The notes under the pieces: generated by a model | Databases searched by the model: none | The model's input: the letters and a program-made list of their open reading frames with translations, nothing else | Told to the model about the DNA's origin: nothing | Made by a program: the position numbers and the translations under genes | Source of the DNA: an uncultured Bacteroidales bacterium | GTDB taxonomy: Bacteria > Bacteroidota > Bacteroidia > Bacteroidales > ML635J-15 | Direction of reading: 5' to 3' | Length of the DNA: 64,000 nucleotides | NCBI GenBank assembly: GCA_937899245.1 | Contig: CALDKB010000014.1 | Location: 19,057 to 83,056 of the forward strand | Part shown: positions 1 through 9,900 of the stretch, in pieces | Numbering within the stretch: position 1 is the stretch's first letter | How the letters are laid out: each line of letters starts with the position of its first letter

Positions 1-867
1 ACATGATTCATCATTCCACGAATATGTATGCTTCTGGTAGATTGTTCCGGACGAACTGTTCAAGATAGCAAAACCAGCATGCAGAGACATGAAATTAAAC
101 AGCGGGTAATCAAACGAAGTATTGCATGAGAACAAATTTCCGTTGGATGTAATAAAGTTTACTGTTTCTGTCCCCGACCTCAAATCCATATTTGAATCGT
201 AGTATGGTATAGAATAGTTTATATCGCGCTTGCACTTTCCGCTCAAACGATACGACAAGTTGTTGTAAATTCTAAAATATGTATGCTTATACTGGAAAGT
301 ATTTGAGAATATGAAATCGAAGCTTCCGGTTCCCATCGGGACAATATATCCCTTGACCGTTCTGTTCTGATTTCCTGTAGGGAAAGTCGATGTTACAGTA
401 AACGACTCGAAAATTTTTGGTTTCTGGAGTCTATACGACAGCGAAGCGTCAATATCACCCAATCCGCCCCACGCTGTAATCAATCCCTCAGAATACTTTG
501 CCTTCTTCTGGATATAGAAAGGAATTGACACACCAAAAGTAAATCCTTTGTATCCAATCGACAAAGGAATACTTAAATACTTGCTCAAAGGGCTAAAACC
601 CATCTCTGCCGACATTCCGAACTGAACATTACCCTCGGGAAGCGTAAAATTATTTTCCGTTTCTGCACTTCCTGGTATATTAATGGAATTACCATTGGTA
701 ATAGGGTCGTTTAAGAACGATACTGGATTGTCCTGCAATGTTTCAACACTTTCCGGATATATACTTAACCCTCCAATTGTCTGTGCCACAAGCGGTTTAT
801 CCAAAACCATGGACACAAGAATCATGACCGCTAAAGCTTTAGTCACAACAGCAAACAAACTTCTCAT
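1..867 (-). CDS. Outer-membrane beta-barrel protein, 3' end cut by window edge
   Basis: The minus strand is open without a stop from an ATG at 867 to the left edge, giving 289 residues with the C-terminus missing. The first 25 or so residues form a signal peptide (basic MRSLF start, hydrophobic core, VAQ cleavage-like end). The rest alternates aromatic and polar residues and is rich in Gly, Ser and Tyr, as in beta-barrel outer-membrane proteins; stretches such as GFTFGVSIPFYIQK and LGDIDASLSYRL resemble the transporter-like barrel families of Bacteroidota. No specific substrate can be named. A -7 promoter element lies at 892-899. It is on the same strand as ispF and porV but has its own promoter-like sequence. 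Confidence 0.75.
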   Translation of the reverse strand, partial: MRSLFAVVTKALAVMILVSMVLDKPLVAQTIGGLSIYPESVETLQDNPVSFLNDPITNGNSINIPGSAETENNFTLPEGNVQFGMSAEMGFSPLSKYLSIPLSIGYKGFTFGVSIPFYIQKKAKYSEGLITAWGGLGDIDASLSYRLQKPKIFESFTVTSTFPTGNQNRTVKGYIVPMGTGSFDFIFSNTFQYKHTYFRIYNNLSYRLSGKCKRDINYSIPYYDSNMDLRSGTETVNFITSNGNLFSCNTSFDYPLFNFMSLHAGFAILNSSSGTIYQKHTYSWNDESC

Positions 868-891
868 ATTTAACCTTTTTACTATATTTTG

Positions 892-899
892 CAAATATA
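892..899 (-). promoter_or_regulatory. -7 promoter element (TATATTTG) for the left-edge barrel gene
   Basis: On the minus strand this reads TATATTTG, an exact match to the Bacteroidota -7 consensus TAnnTTTG. It lies 25 bases upstream of the ATG at 867. No clear -33 TTTG was found at the expected distance. Confidence 0.5.
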
Positions 900-977
900 A
901 TACAAATAATATATGCGACAGCATATATTTTTGATTTTTTACCCTCATTAAAAAACTCTATAACACAAGCAATGTCG

Positions 978-1460
978 TCAATCGGCAGCAGAATAAATCA
1001 ACGCCACAGCCTGAGCACTTACCCCCTCTTCCCTTCCTTCAAAGCCAAGTCCTTCCGTCGTTGTCGCCTTTATCGAAACCTGAGACTCGTCAACGCCAAG
1101 CACATTTGCCAGCGTCTTCTGCATTTCGGGAATGAAATCCTTTAGTTTCGGTTTCTGCAACGAAACAACCGAATCAATATTACCAAGCACAAAACCTCTG
1201 TCCTGCACTAACTGATAAGTTCTTTTCAATAGAATTTTACTGTCTATATTCTTATATTGGTTGTCGTTGTCGGGGAAATGATAGCCGATGTCGCGCAAAT
1301 TTGCTGCGCCGAGCAATGCATCACACATTGCATGAATCAGCACATCGCCATCTGAATGGGCAACACAGCCCCTATTATAAGGGATTTGGATTCCTCCAAT
1401 GAAGAAAACCAAACCATCCTTTAATTTATGTACATCGTAACCGATTCCTATTCTATACAT
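978..1460 (-). CDS. ispF: 2-C-methyl-D-erythritol 2,4-cyclodiphosphate synthase
   Basis: IspF makes methylerythritol cyclodiphosphate from CDP-methylerythritol 2-phosphate in the non-mevalonate isoprenoid pathway, as a cytoplasmic trimer with a metal in each active site. The 160-residue length is normal. The metal ligands are visible: D9 and H11 in GIGYDVHKL and H43 in HSDGDVLIHA. The conserved DIGYHFPDND and TTTEGLGFEGREEG segments are also present. Its start codon overlaps the last base of porV, so the two genes are probably cotranscribed and translationally coupled. No other MEP-pathway gene is nearby. Confidence 0.97.
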   Translation of the reverse strand: MYRIGIGYDVHKLKDGLVFFIGGIQIPYNRGCVAHSDGDVLIHAMCDALLGAANLRDIGYHFPDNDNQYKNIDSKILLKRTYQLVQDRGFVLGNIDSVVSLQKPKLKDFIPEMQKTLANVLGVDESQVSIKATTTEGLGFEGREEGVSAQAVALIYSAAD

Positions 1461-2758
1461 TATGCTTTTCTTGCTGCTTTATCAGCCTTCTTGGCATCTC
1501 GCTGTTCCTTAGCCAATCCGCCAAAATCAAATGTCAATGTGAATCTCAAGGTATTCTGCAATGGATTTGCCTGAGTTGTTGGAATCAAGTAAGCGAAATC
1601 CAATCCGAAGACATTCATTCTCAAGCCAGCGCCTACTGTTACATATTTACGGTTGCCCTTGTATGCATTTTCGTGGAAATAGCCAACTCTAACTGCAAAT
1701 TGCTTTGAATAGCAATATTCCAAACCTATTGAGAAGGTAATTTCTGCAAGTTCTTCGCGGAAACGGCCTGGCAAAGATGTCAAGTCACCAGGTGCATCCC
1801 ACCATGATGAGAACAATGCTGCTGGAACAGAAATATTAGGATCCTTTCCATATTTAATTACCTGCTCTTCGCCAGCCTGAACTATATGTCCGTTTTCCAA
1901 TGTATCGCCAATCTGGTAGTATGACGGAGACGATGGAACCAACAGTTTGTTGAAATCTGCTGTAATGAGCAAGTCGTTATGTTCATCAAAGCTCAACATA
2001 TATCCTACACCTGTACGGAAATTAGTCGGGATGAAATCACGGTTTTCATTAGATGTATACGAAATCTTCGAACCAATATTTGAGATATTCAAACCCCACA
2101 TTACAGAAGATTTCAAATTACCAGTCATAATGTCATCATTCTTGTAATAGAAAGCAACGTCGGCAGCAACAGAGGTACCAGCCTTCGACTGAACACCGTT
2201 GCCAACATCCTGACCGCCGGTCAAATTACTATAGATAAAACGCATAGCAACAGATCCGGAGAATCTTTTTGCCAAAAGACGCGAATACGACAAGTCGAGA
2301 GAAAATTCACGTGGCTTGAAGTCCATCATCTTAACATTATTGACATCTGTGAAAGTAATGCTACCCAAATCGAAATACAACAGCGAAGCGGCAATTGCAT
2401 TCTGAGGGTTGAACTTATAATAACCCGACAAATAAGCAAGGTTCATATCTGATACCAACTGGTGTAGCCAAGGTGTATATGAAACCGACACACCGAAATC
2501 GTTGTCAATGAACACATATTTTGCTGGATTCCAATGCTGCGAATTACCATCAGGAGTTGTTGCAACACCAGCGTCGCCCAAACCGCCTGCCCTTGTGTCA
2601 GGTGCTATTGTCAAGAATGAAACTGCTGTAGAAATTGTATTCGGTGAATTCCTTGTATCCCTACCATCAACAGACACACCGCCTGTCGTAGTTTGTGCAA
2701 ATGCAAAAGTGCATCCTAAAACCACCGCTACCAATAACAAAGAAAGTCTTCTTATCAT
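1460..2758 (-). CDS. porV: Type IX secretion system outer-membrane protein PorV (LptO)
   Basis: PorV is an outer-membrane beta-barrel of the T9SS. It carries cargo from the SprA translocon to the PorU sortase for removal of the C-terminal signal and attachment to the cell surface. The protein has 432 residues. A signal peptide covers about residues 1-21 (cut after CTFAFAQ), followed by the PorV hallmark near residues 45-80 (SFLTIAPDTRAGGLGDAG, then NPAKY). The rest is barrel sequence, ending in a charged Lys/Ala tail. ispF follows with a one-base overlap. A TATTTTTG element at 2776-2783 is the likely promoter. It fits with the T9SS cargo and partner genes at 7-14.6 kb. Confidence 0.93.
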   Translation of the reverse strand: MIRRLSLLLVAVVLGCTFAFAQTTTGGVSVDGRDTRNSPNTISTAVSFLTIAPDTRAGGLGDAGVATTPDGNSQHWNPAKYVFIDNDFGVSVSYTPWLHQLVSDMNLAYLSGYYKFNPQNAIAASLLYFDLGSITFTDVNNVKMMDFKPREFSLDLSYSRLLAKRFSGSVAMRFIYSNLTGGQDVGNGVQSKAGTSVAADVAFYYKNDDIMTGNLKSSVMWGLNISNIGSKISYTSNENRDFIPTNFRTGVGYMLSFDEHNDLLITADFNKLLVPSSPSYYQIGDTLENGHIVQAGEEQVIKYGKDPNISVPAALFSSWWDAPGDLTSLPGRFREELAEITFSIGLEYCYSKQFAVRVGYFHENAYKGNRKYVTVGAGLRMNVFGLDFAYLIPTTQANPLQNTLRFTLTFDFGGLAKEQRDAKKADKAARKA

Positions 2759-2775
2759 ATCAAAAATTTTTTTTG

Positions 2776-2783
2776 CAAAAATA
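2776..2783 (-). promoter_or_regulatory. -7 promoter element (TATTTTTG) for porV-ispF
   Basis: Minus strand reads TATTTTTG followed by C, matching TAnnTTTG. It lies 18 bases upstream of the porV ATG, a typical distance for this element. Confidence 0.5.
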
Positions 2784-2891
2784 CATTAAATTTTAACCTA
2801 CTTTTAACGCAACAAAATGTTTTTTATTGTGATGTTTCTTCAAAAAAGCAAGCATATCACAATAGCATTCTAATGCTCAAAGAGTTAGATA

Positions 2892-4043
2892 TCAAATTCT
2901 CCCCTTAAAAGCATTCTTTATTTTAGTGAAAAACGTTTCGTTCCGTTTGCTTTGAGGATTAAAACAATCTGATTCGCGCAGTTGTTCTAGCAATTTCTTG
3001 TCTTCCTTGGTAACATCCTGCGGGATAAACACATTAATTCTTACGAGCAAATCGCCATTTCCGTAACCGTTGATGTCTGGAAGGCCTTTGCCTTTTAGTC
3101 GCAACACCTTACCCGACTGTGTACCTGCGTCAACTTTTATCTTAACCTTGCTGTTAACGGTTGGTATTTCAGCACTGCAACCAAGAATTGCATCTGGTAC
3201 GCTAACATACAAATTATATATAAGGTCTATGCCATCACGTTTTAGCGAAGGATGCTCCAATTCCTGTATTGCTATGAGCAAGTCGCCATTTATGCCACCA
3301 TGTCGTGCTGCATTGCCCTTACCTTCCATCGAAAGATGCATTCCTTCATACACACCAGCAGGAATCTTCAGTTCTATGGTTTCCTCGCCCGAAACAACAC
3401 CCTCTCCATAGCAGTATGTACACCTATCCTTGATGACTTTTCCTGTTCCGTTGCATGTAGAGCAAGTCGACGAAGTCTGCATCTGGCCAAGAATTGTCCT
3501 TACGACTCTCGTATGAACGCCACGTCCATTACATGTAGGACAAGTTTCGCTCGAATGACCATCCTTTTCTCCTGTACCATGGCAATGTTCGCAAGGAACA
3601 TATTTTCTTACCTTAATTTTTTTTGTTGTGCCGTTAGCAATTTCCTCAAGGGTCAACTTTACCGTTACACGTAGGTTCGATCCCCTGTTGACACGCTGTC
3701 CGCCATTGGATCTGCCGCCTCCGCCAAAGAAATCGCCAAAGCCACCACCAAAGATATCGCCGAAACGGCTGAAAATATCGTCCATTGAGAATCCGCCACC
3801 GCCGAAACCTCCGGCACCACTCATTCCCGCATGTCCAAACTGGTCGTAACGGGCTCGCTTGTCGGGATTGCTAAGCACTTCGTATGCCTCAGCGGCCTCC
3901 TTGAATTTTTCCTCGGCTTCCTTATCGCCAGGATTTTTATCAGGATGGTACTGAATTGCCTTTTTCCTATATGCCTTTTTTATTTCGTCGGCCGAGGCAT
4001 TCTTGGCGACCTCTAGCACTTCGTAATAATCTCTCTTTTCCAT
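2892..4043 (-). CDS. dnaJ: Chaperone protein DnaJ
   Basis: DnaJ is the Hsp40 co-chaperone that delivers unfolded proteins to DnaK and stimulates its ATPase. All domains of a full-length type I protein are visible in its 383 residues: the J domain at 1-70 with HPD (in YHPDKNPGD), a Gly/Phe-rich linker at about 75-120, four zinc-binding CxxCxGxG repeats (CEHCHGTG, CPTCNGRG, CSTCNGTG, CTYCYGEG) at about 155-225, and two substrate-binding beta domains. It lies 11 bases downstream of grpE, as in many bacterial heat-shock operons. DnaK is not in the window. Confidence 0.98.
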   Translation of the reverse strand: MEKRDYYEVLEVAKNASADEIKKAYRKKAIQYHPDKNPGDKEAEEKFKEAAEAYEVLSNPDKRARYDQFGHAGMSGAGGFGGGGFSMDDIFSRFGDIFGGGFGDFFGGGGRSNGGQRVNRGSNLRVTVKLTLEEIANGTTKKIKVRKYVPCEHCHGTGEKDGHSSETCPTCNGRGVHTRVVRTILGQMQTSSTCSTCNGTGKVIKDRCTYCYGEGVVSGEETIELKIPAGVYEGMHLSMEGKGNAARHGGINGDLLIAIQELEHPSLKRDGIDLIYNLYVSVPDAILGCSAEIPTVNSKVKIKVDAGTQSGKVLRLKGKGLPDINGYGNGDLLVRINVFIPQDVTKEDKKLLEQLRESDCFNPQSKRNETFFTKIKNAFKGRI

Positions 4044-4054
4044 CTTTCAACCTC

Positions 4055-4711
4055 CTACTGACCTACGACAACCTTCGAAAACCTTACAACCTTGTCGTTT
4101 ATCTTGTAGCCCTTCTGGATAACGTCGATAACCTTACCCTTTTTAGATTCATCTTCAACAGGGAATTGAGTTACGGCTTCGTGGAAATCCGTATTGAACT
4201 CCTCGTCCATTGCCTTAATCTCTGTAAGTTCCTGAGCCCTGAGGAAATCCTTAAACTTCTGATATATGAGCTTAACACCTTCGATAGTTGCATCAACATC
4301 AGCAGACGACAAATTTTCCATTGCCCTATCCATATCATCGATAACCGGCAAGAAATCCAACAAGATAGCAGCCTTTGCATTGTCACGCAACTCGACCTTT
4401 TCCTTGGCTGTGCGCTTTTTGTAATTGCTAAACTCTGCCACCTGACGGACATATTTGTCTTGAAGTTCTTCGATTTTCTTGTTGGCTTCTGCCAATTCGT
4501 CCTTTAATTTATTATCGAAAACTTTAAATCTAGACTTCTTCTGCTTCGGCTGCTCTGCTTCGGCAGAAGTTTTAGCATCCTGTTCAGCTTGCTCTTCATG
4601 CATCTCTTCAGCTGTATTTATTTCCTGATTTTCAGTATTTTCGTTCACAACGTCATTTTCTTGACTGACGTTTTCAGCATTAATATTTTCCTGTTTGTTT
4701 TCTGTTTCCAT
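4055..4711 (-). CDS. grpE: Nucleotide exchange factor GrpE
   Basis: GrpE releases ADP from DnaK. The 218-residue protein has a long acidic, Glu/Asn/Gln-rich N-terminal tail (about 1-60), a coiled coil (about 70-110, with LQDKYVRQVAEFSNYKKRT) and the C-terminal beta domain ending with DVIQKGYKINDKVVRFSKVVV, whose closing residues are characteristic of the family. It is the first gene of the grpE-dnaJ pair. No CIRCE or other heat-shock operator was recognised upstream. Confidence 0.96.
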   Translation of the reverse strand: METENKQENINAENVSQENDVVNENTENQEINTAEEMHEEQAEQDAKTSAEAEQPKQKKSRFKVFDNKLKDELAEANKKIEELQDKYVRQVAEFSNYKKRTAKEKVELRDNAKAAILLDFLPVIDDMDRAMENLSSADVDATIEGVKLIYQKFKDFLRAQELTEIKAMDEEFNTDFHEAVTQFPVEDESKKGKVIDVIQKGYKINDKVVRFSKVVVGQ

Positions 4712-4793
4712 ATCTCTTTATAAAAAAACATTTTTCGTCTTGTCAAAAATTTTGCCACGCATAAAAACATGACATAATTTCAGTAGGTGTCAG

Positions 4794-5876
4794 TTATTTG
4801 TTTTGATTGTAGTCAATTATCAACGCTTCGCAAAGCCAATTGGCGAGTGCCTGACGATTGCTTGCATTCAACAGGCGCTTTCTATCGCGTTCGTTTTGCA
4901 TATTGCCAACCTCCATAAATGCAGCAGGAGGAATAACGCTCCGCATTACGAGCAAATTACGCACCGAAGCGGAACCATAATAACCTCGGTTAGGCTGGTA
5001 TTTTGCATATTTCTTCTGGAAAACATTCAACATATTTTCAGCAAGCTGCTTCCCCTTTTCACTACCGGGGCAGAAATAGAAAAATGCATCTATACTTTGG
5101 TTGCTTGCCCGCGAATCCAGATGAATCTCAACAACACGTTGGTATTTTGCCGTCTTGTTTTTATAATAAAGCTTATTAACAGCATCGGCACGTTCAAGCA
5201 AACGCTGGTTCTTGTCGCGACTAATACCGAAATCAGGGTAATAGTATTCGTCATAATCAATCTTTAGAATCCTATCATCGCGAATTCCATCGTCGGGATC
5301 GTCAATAATCATATATACCTTGCCCGACTGCTCCTCAATGCATTTTGCAAGTCTCAAAGTAATATCATAAGCATACTCGTCCTCCGGAATCATAATTCCA
5401 TCAACAAACGAAGTCGCTCCGGGATCGGGACCGCCATGGCCTGCAATAAGATAAAAAACAGCTCCTTTAAGGGCTGTCCCCTTAATGGTATCAGCAATTC
5501 TCAGTTCAATTTTAGCAGCAGGAACAGATGGCGAAACCGGCTTTTCCTCCAAAGGTTTAACAGTTGCCGTATCAATTCTGACGGACTGCACAGGCAAGGT
5601 ATCTATAACAACCACACGCTCAGGCGTAGTGTCCGTTTCCAATTTTGGCAAGAAATAAGTCTCACCTAATATCAACTGATCCTCAAGCTGAATTTTATCC
5701 TTGTTCAAATCGAGAAACTTATGATAGTAATCCTTGGCTTCGTAGCCGTTCTCCCTCAACAACTTATAAATTCCATCGCCCTGTTGTGCGACAACAGTAC
5801 GCAATGAATCAGTCTGAGCCGAAACACACGTGCAAAAAAACAGGCACGACAATAAAATTAACAGTCTCGTTTTCAT
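4794..5876 (-). CDS. N-acetylmuramoyl-L-alanine amidase (Amidase_3) with signal peptide
   Basis: Predicted periplasmic zinc amidase that cuts the bond between muramic acid and the peptide stem of peptidoglycan. The 360-residue product from the ATG at 5876 begins with a signal peptide (MKTRLL...TCVSAQ, 1-21). A LysM-like segment follows (QQGDGIYKLLRENG, about 30-75), then a Pro/Val-rich linker. The Amidase_3 domain starts near residue 145 with the zinc motif HGGPDPGA; further conserved points are VVEIHLDSRAS and MEVGNMQNERDR. An in-frame codon farther upstream (5942) would prefix 22 residues and hide the signal peptide, so the ATG at 5876 is preferred. Confidence 0.88.
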   Translation of the reverse strand: MKTRLLILLSCLFFCTCVSAQTDSLRTVVAQQGDGIYKLLRENGYEAKDYYHKFLDLNKDKIQLEDQLILGETYFLPKLETDTTPERVVVIDTLPVQSVRIDTATVKPLEEKPVSPSVPAAKIELRIADTIKGTALKGAVFYLIAGHGGPDPGATSFVDGIMIPEDEYAYDITLRLAKCIEEQSGKVYMIIDDPDDGIRDDRILKIDYDEYYYPDFGISRDKNQRLLERADAVNKLYYKNKTAKYQRVVEIHLDSRASNQSIDAFFYFCPGSEKGKQLAENMLNVFQKKYAKYQPNRGYYGSASVRNLLVMRSVIPPAAFMEVGNMQNERDRKRLLNASNRQALANWLCEALIIDYNQNK

Positions 5877-5992
5877 CGGCGACAAAATTATGCAATGCCA
5901 TAACAAATAAACATCCATAGCAATTAAAGATTTTAACGGCAACTTGTTGAATAGGAAAATTTATATTATTTTCGTCTTTCAAAATTATTCAC

Positions 5993-6910
5993 GTGGAAAA
6001 CAAGTACAATCTAATCAGCATCATGGGAGCCACAGCTGGTGGCAAAACCGGAGTTGCCGTTAACCTAGCGCGGAAACTAGGTTCCGAAATTATCAGTGCC
6101 GACAGCCGACAGGTATACCGTGGCATGGACATCGGCACAGGCAAGGACATCGACGAATACACGATAGATGGGCAGACAATCCCACATCATCTTATCGACA
6201 TACTTGATGCCGGAGAAAAATACAACGTTTTTGAATTCCAGCAGGACTTCTTCAAAGCTTACGACGACATTCGCCAGCGAGGAATAATTCCGATTATGTG
6301 TGGCGGAACCGGACTTTACATCGAATCGGTGCTGAAGAACTACAATTTGCCCAATGTTCCAGAAGACCGACGGCTAAGAGATGCCCTCGAAGGCAAAAGC
6401 ATCGAAGAACTTGAAATAATACTACGCACCTACAAGACTGTAAACAACAACAGCGACTACGACACGGCGAAACGGGCAATAAGGGCGATAGAAATTGCGG
6501 AATTCACCAAGCAAAATCCACTTAACAGCACTTGCAACAGAGACTTAAGATCGCTAAACATTGGCATACTTTTCAGTCGTGAACAACGTCGCGAAAGAAT
6601 TACGGCAAGGTTAAAGCAACGACTAGAAAACGGCATGATAGAAGAAGCCGAAAAACTCGTCGCAAACGGCATTCCATACGAAAGTCTTGAATATTACGGA
6701 CTGGAATACAAATACCTTGCATGGTACCTTCAAGGTAAAATTTCATACGAAGAATTGTTCTCGCAACTAAATTCCGCCATCCACCAATTTTCAAAACGTC
6801 AGATGACATGGTTCCGCAAGATGGAACGTAACGGAATTGAGATTCACTGGATAGACGGAAACTTGAGCATGGACGAAAAGGTTGAAACGATAATTAAGCT
6901 GAATAGTTAA
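5993..6910 (+). CDS. miaA: tRNA dimethylallyltransferase MiaA
   Basis: MiaA adds a dimethylallyl group to A37 of tRNAs reading U-starting codons. The 305-residue protein has the P-loop GATAGGKT (residues 12-19), DSRQVYRGMDIGTGK, which positions the tRNA and substrate, CGGTGLYIESVL, and the C-terminal QFSKRQMTWFRK. The start is GTG at 5993; a TATTTTCG promoter-like element lies at 5967-5974. It is transcribed away from the amidase gene and convergently with the PKD-protein gene. Confidence 0.96.
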   Translation: MENKYNLISIMGATAGGKTGVAVNLARKLGSEIISADSRQVYRGMDIGTGKDIDEYTIDGQTIPHHLIDILDAGEKYNVFEFQQDFFKAYDDIRQRGIIPIMCGGTGLYIESVLKNYNLPNVPEDRRLRDALEGKSIEELEIILRTYKTVNNNSDYDTAKRAIRAIEIAEFTKQNPLNSTCNRDLRSLNIGILFSREQRRERITARLKQRLENGMIEEAEKLVANGIPYESLEYYGLEYKYLAWYLQGKISYEELFSQLNSAIHQFSKRQMTWFRKMERNGIEIHWIDGNLSMDEKVETIIKLNS

Positions 6911-6966
6911 GATGCCTGTTGGTTTGTCGTACCCGCATCACGAAAGAGCAGCAGCATAGCCACATC

Positions 6967-9900
6967 CTACTTAATCAGCATTAGCGTTCCCTTCTTGTTT
7001 TTTATGCTTCCGTCAAACATTTCGGCTTCCACATAATACGAATATGTGTCGACATTCTGCATTTTTCCGTTCAACGTACCATCCCAGCCGGTATGCAAAT
7101 CGTTGGTAAAGAACACTTCCTCGCCCCAACGGTTAAAGATACGGAATTGCAAAAGTCGCTTTATGCCCAGACCGCGCACATAAACAATGCTGTTGTCGTC
7201 GCCCGACAGAGGAGTAAATGCACCAGGCACATCCAGCGTCAAACGCATATCAACATCTATATGAATATTGAAATTATCCTCAAAGCAGCCTAGCGAATCT
7301 GTCAGCCACACTACATAATCTGCATTTTCGAGCGGGTAAAACAACAAGGTGTCGCAATTATGCGACTCAACGCCCTCATCAGGCGACCACCGACAAACAA
7401 CCGGCATTCCATTTGCCTCAATCACAACAACAGCCGTATCCCCTATGCTTATGTTGGAAAACTCAGGCGAAACCATCGCATCAAGCGGCTGTATCACTTG
7501 CACAGAAACAGAATCTGTAGCGCGACACATCCTTTCTGTATAAGCGTCGACCACATACGAACTACTTGATTCCGGGCTAACGGTCTGCTCCTGCAGCGAG
7601 TCTCCAATTGGCATGTGCCAGTAATAAGAATCACCACCCCACACGGAAAGCTTTACTTCTCTGCCCTGGCATATCGTCGTATCATTGCTTGTTTCAATAC
7701 GAGGGCTATGGTATATAGCATATTCATGAGAAATACTATCAAGACATCCCAAATGGTTTGCGACCGACAGAGAGACAACAACCGTTGAATCGTTAAGTGT
7801 CGGATTACGCCACGCCACAGGAACCTCATCGCTACTAATAGAAAGTTCAGAACCGTTGAGATACCACCTTGCGTCGGAATATCCAGTTGAATTATTCACA
7901 AGCACACCATCAAGCGGCTCGCACATACCGCCTTCAAACACAGAGCCATCAACTTGCAACGAAAATGCGGATTCTATTTGATAAACGTATATTTGTTCGA
8001 TGATATCTATCGTACAATTGCCGCTATATACGGTCAACGACACAGGGAAATATCCAGATTGAGAGACGTACTCATAAGTATGGTGCACAGTAGGAGTAAG
8101 ATAATTGTAACCGCCACCGACAACCCACTGCAACGACTGCACATTATATGCATTACGCATTTCGAAAACCACCTCATCGCCTACGCAAATTGCCGTATCA
8201 CTGATGAATATTTCCGCATAAGGGCCAAGCACTGTAATATTTGAAGCATTATGAACTACGCACCCTGCTGGAGTTGTAGCAGTAAATAGCACATTATACG
8301 TCCCAGGCCTGTTGTATAGATAATCGGGGTTCTCGACGTACAAGACATCGCCATTCCCCATTTGCCACGAAAATGCAGGCTCCGTACCCGACGGAAGAGC
8401 CACCACCGACACATCAAAATCCGGCTCGGCAGGATAACAGTCGAAAACAGACTGTGCCAGAGAAAAATCTACATCCAGACTTTCCACCCTCACTCCATTT
8501 GCATAGAAAACAGAATCGGAACAACCAATTCCTCCGGTAACTTTTAGAGACAAAGGGAATTGCCCTGGCGACTGATAATGATGCGTAACCTCGGGACCAC
8601 CATTATCAAAAATACCGCCATCACCAAAATTCCAATCGTATGTAAATTCAGCATCAGTAACACTTGACGAAAAGACGCTCAAACCACCGATACAAACGCT
8701 ATCGTCAAAATCGACGGAAAGGTCTGGTATATCAATCACATGAATATAATTCTCCAAGACTTGCCTGTCGGTGCAACCATGACGCGTCGTTACATGACAA
8801 GAAATCGAATAATCACCAACTTCATTATAACTACCAGTTACAGTAGCCCCAGAAACAGTTTCATTATTGCCAAGATTCCACGAAACGCCGCCAATCGGAT
8901 CATCGGTATAAGGCAACGAGCATTGGAATTCGAAGGAAGCTGGCAAGCATGCAACCGATGACGGAGGCGTTATTTCGGCACGAGGATCAACAACATAAAC
9001 CGGTTTTGTATAAATAGTAACACATCCGTCCGGTTGGCGCAAATAGGCAGTTATTGTATAACTGCCCCCGACAGAATAAATATGGTCGCGTGAGATATTT
9101 TGCCCTATTTCAACCCAGTCCAGCTCATCAACCGGGATTCCTGCACTCTCCCAGTCGTAGGCGATATCGACAAAAGCAGGATCATAATCGTCGATTTCGG
9201 CTGAAACATATTCGTTCATGCACACAGTATCTGGATCGATATGCCAGCTGAAAAGTAAAGAATCTATTTGCGAATTTACTACCGCCACATAAAAACACCC
9301 TGCATTATCGTTATGTCCGACAAGTGTACATGTGTAATGCCCGTAACCAGGATATGAATAATGAAAATTCCTTGTAATTGAATGCGGCTGATAATAAATC
9401 GTATCTTCTTCTTCGTTTCGCACAATCCATTCCCAATATTGAGCGCCGCGATTATCCGTGATTGTGTAGTTGAAGTCGAACGGTGCCGAGCAATGAGTCG
9501 ACTGCTCGAAATGCATTATCGGAGGTTTCACGTATACCCGATCCCACCAATATATGTCGGACTCGCAACTCAAATATTTAATCTTTATTCCAACACGAAC
9601 CCAACCTGTATCAAGCTCAAAATTCATTTCATTGTACTGGTTGTTTGCATTTCCACCTCCAGTTCTATTCTCAGACTGCAAAACATATTGAAAGACAAGT
9701 GTATCGGAAGCAGTGTACATCGAATTGTAGAAGTAGTACAAATCTTGCGGACAAACGGTATCGCCATTTATAAAATTATGGTAAAAATCCATGACGCCAA
9801 AATCTTCCGGCTCCACTTCCCTACCAACTTGAATTGAATGGCAAGCAGAAGAGAGATGAGAATTCAGCATTTCGGTTACAACACACCCTGAAGTGTCGGT

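Noticed and set aside
3660..3690. GTTCGATCCC resembling a tRNA T-arm
   Set aside because: It lies on the non-coding strand of dnaJ and no acceptor, anticodon arm or matching 7-bp stem surrounds it.
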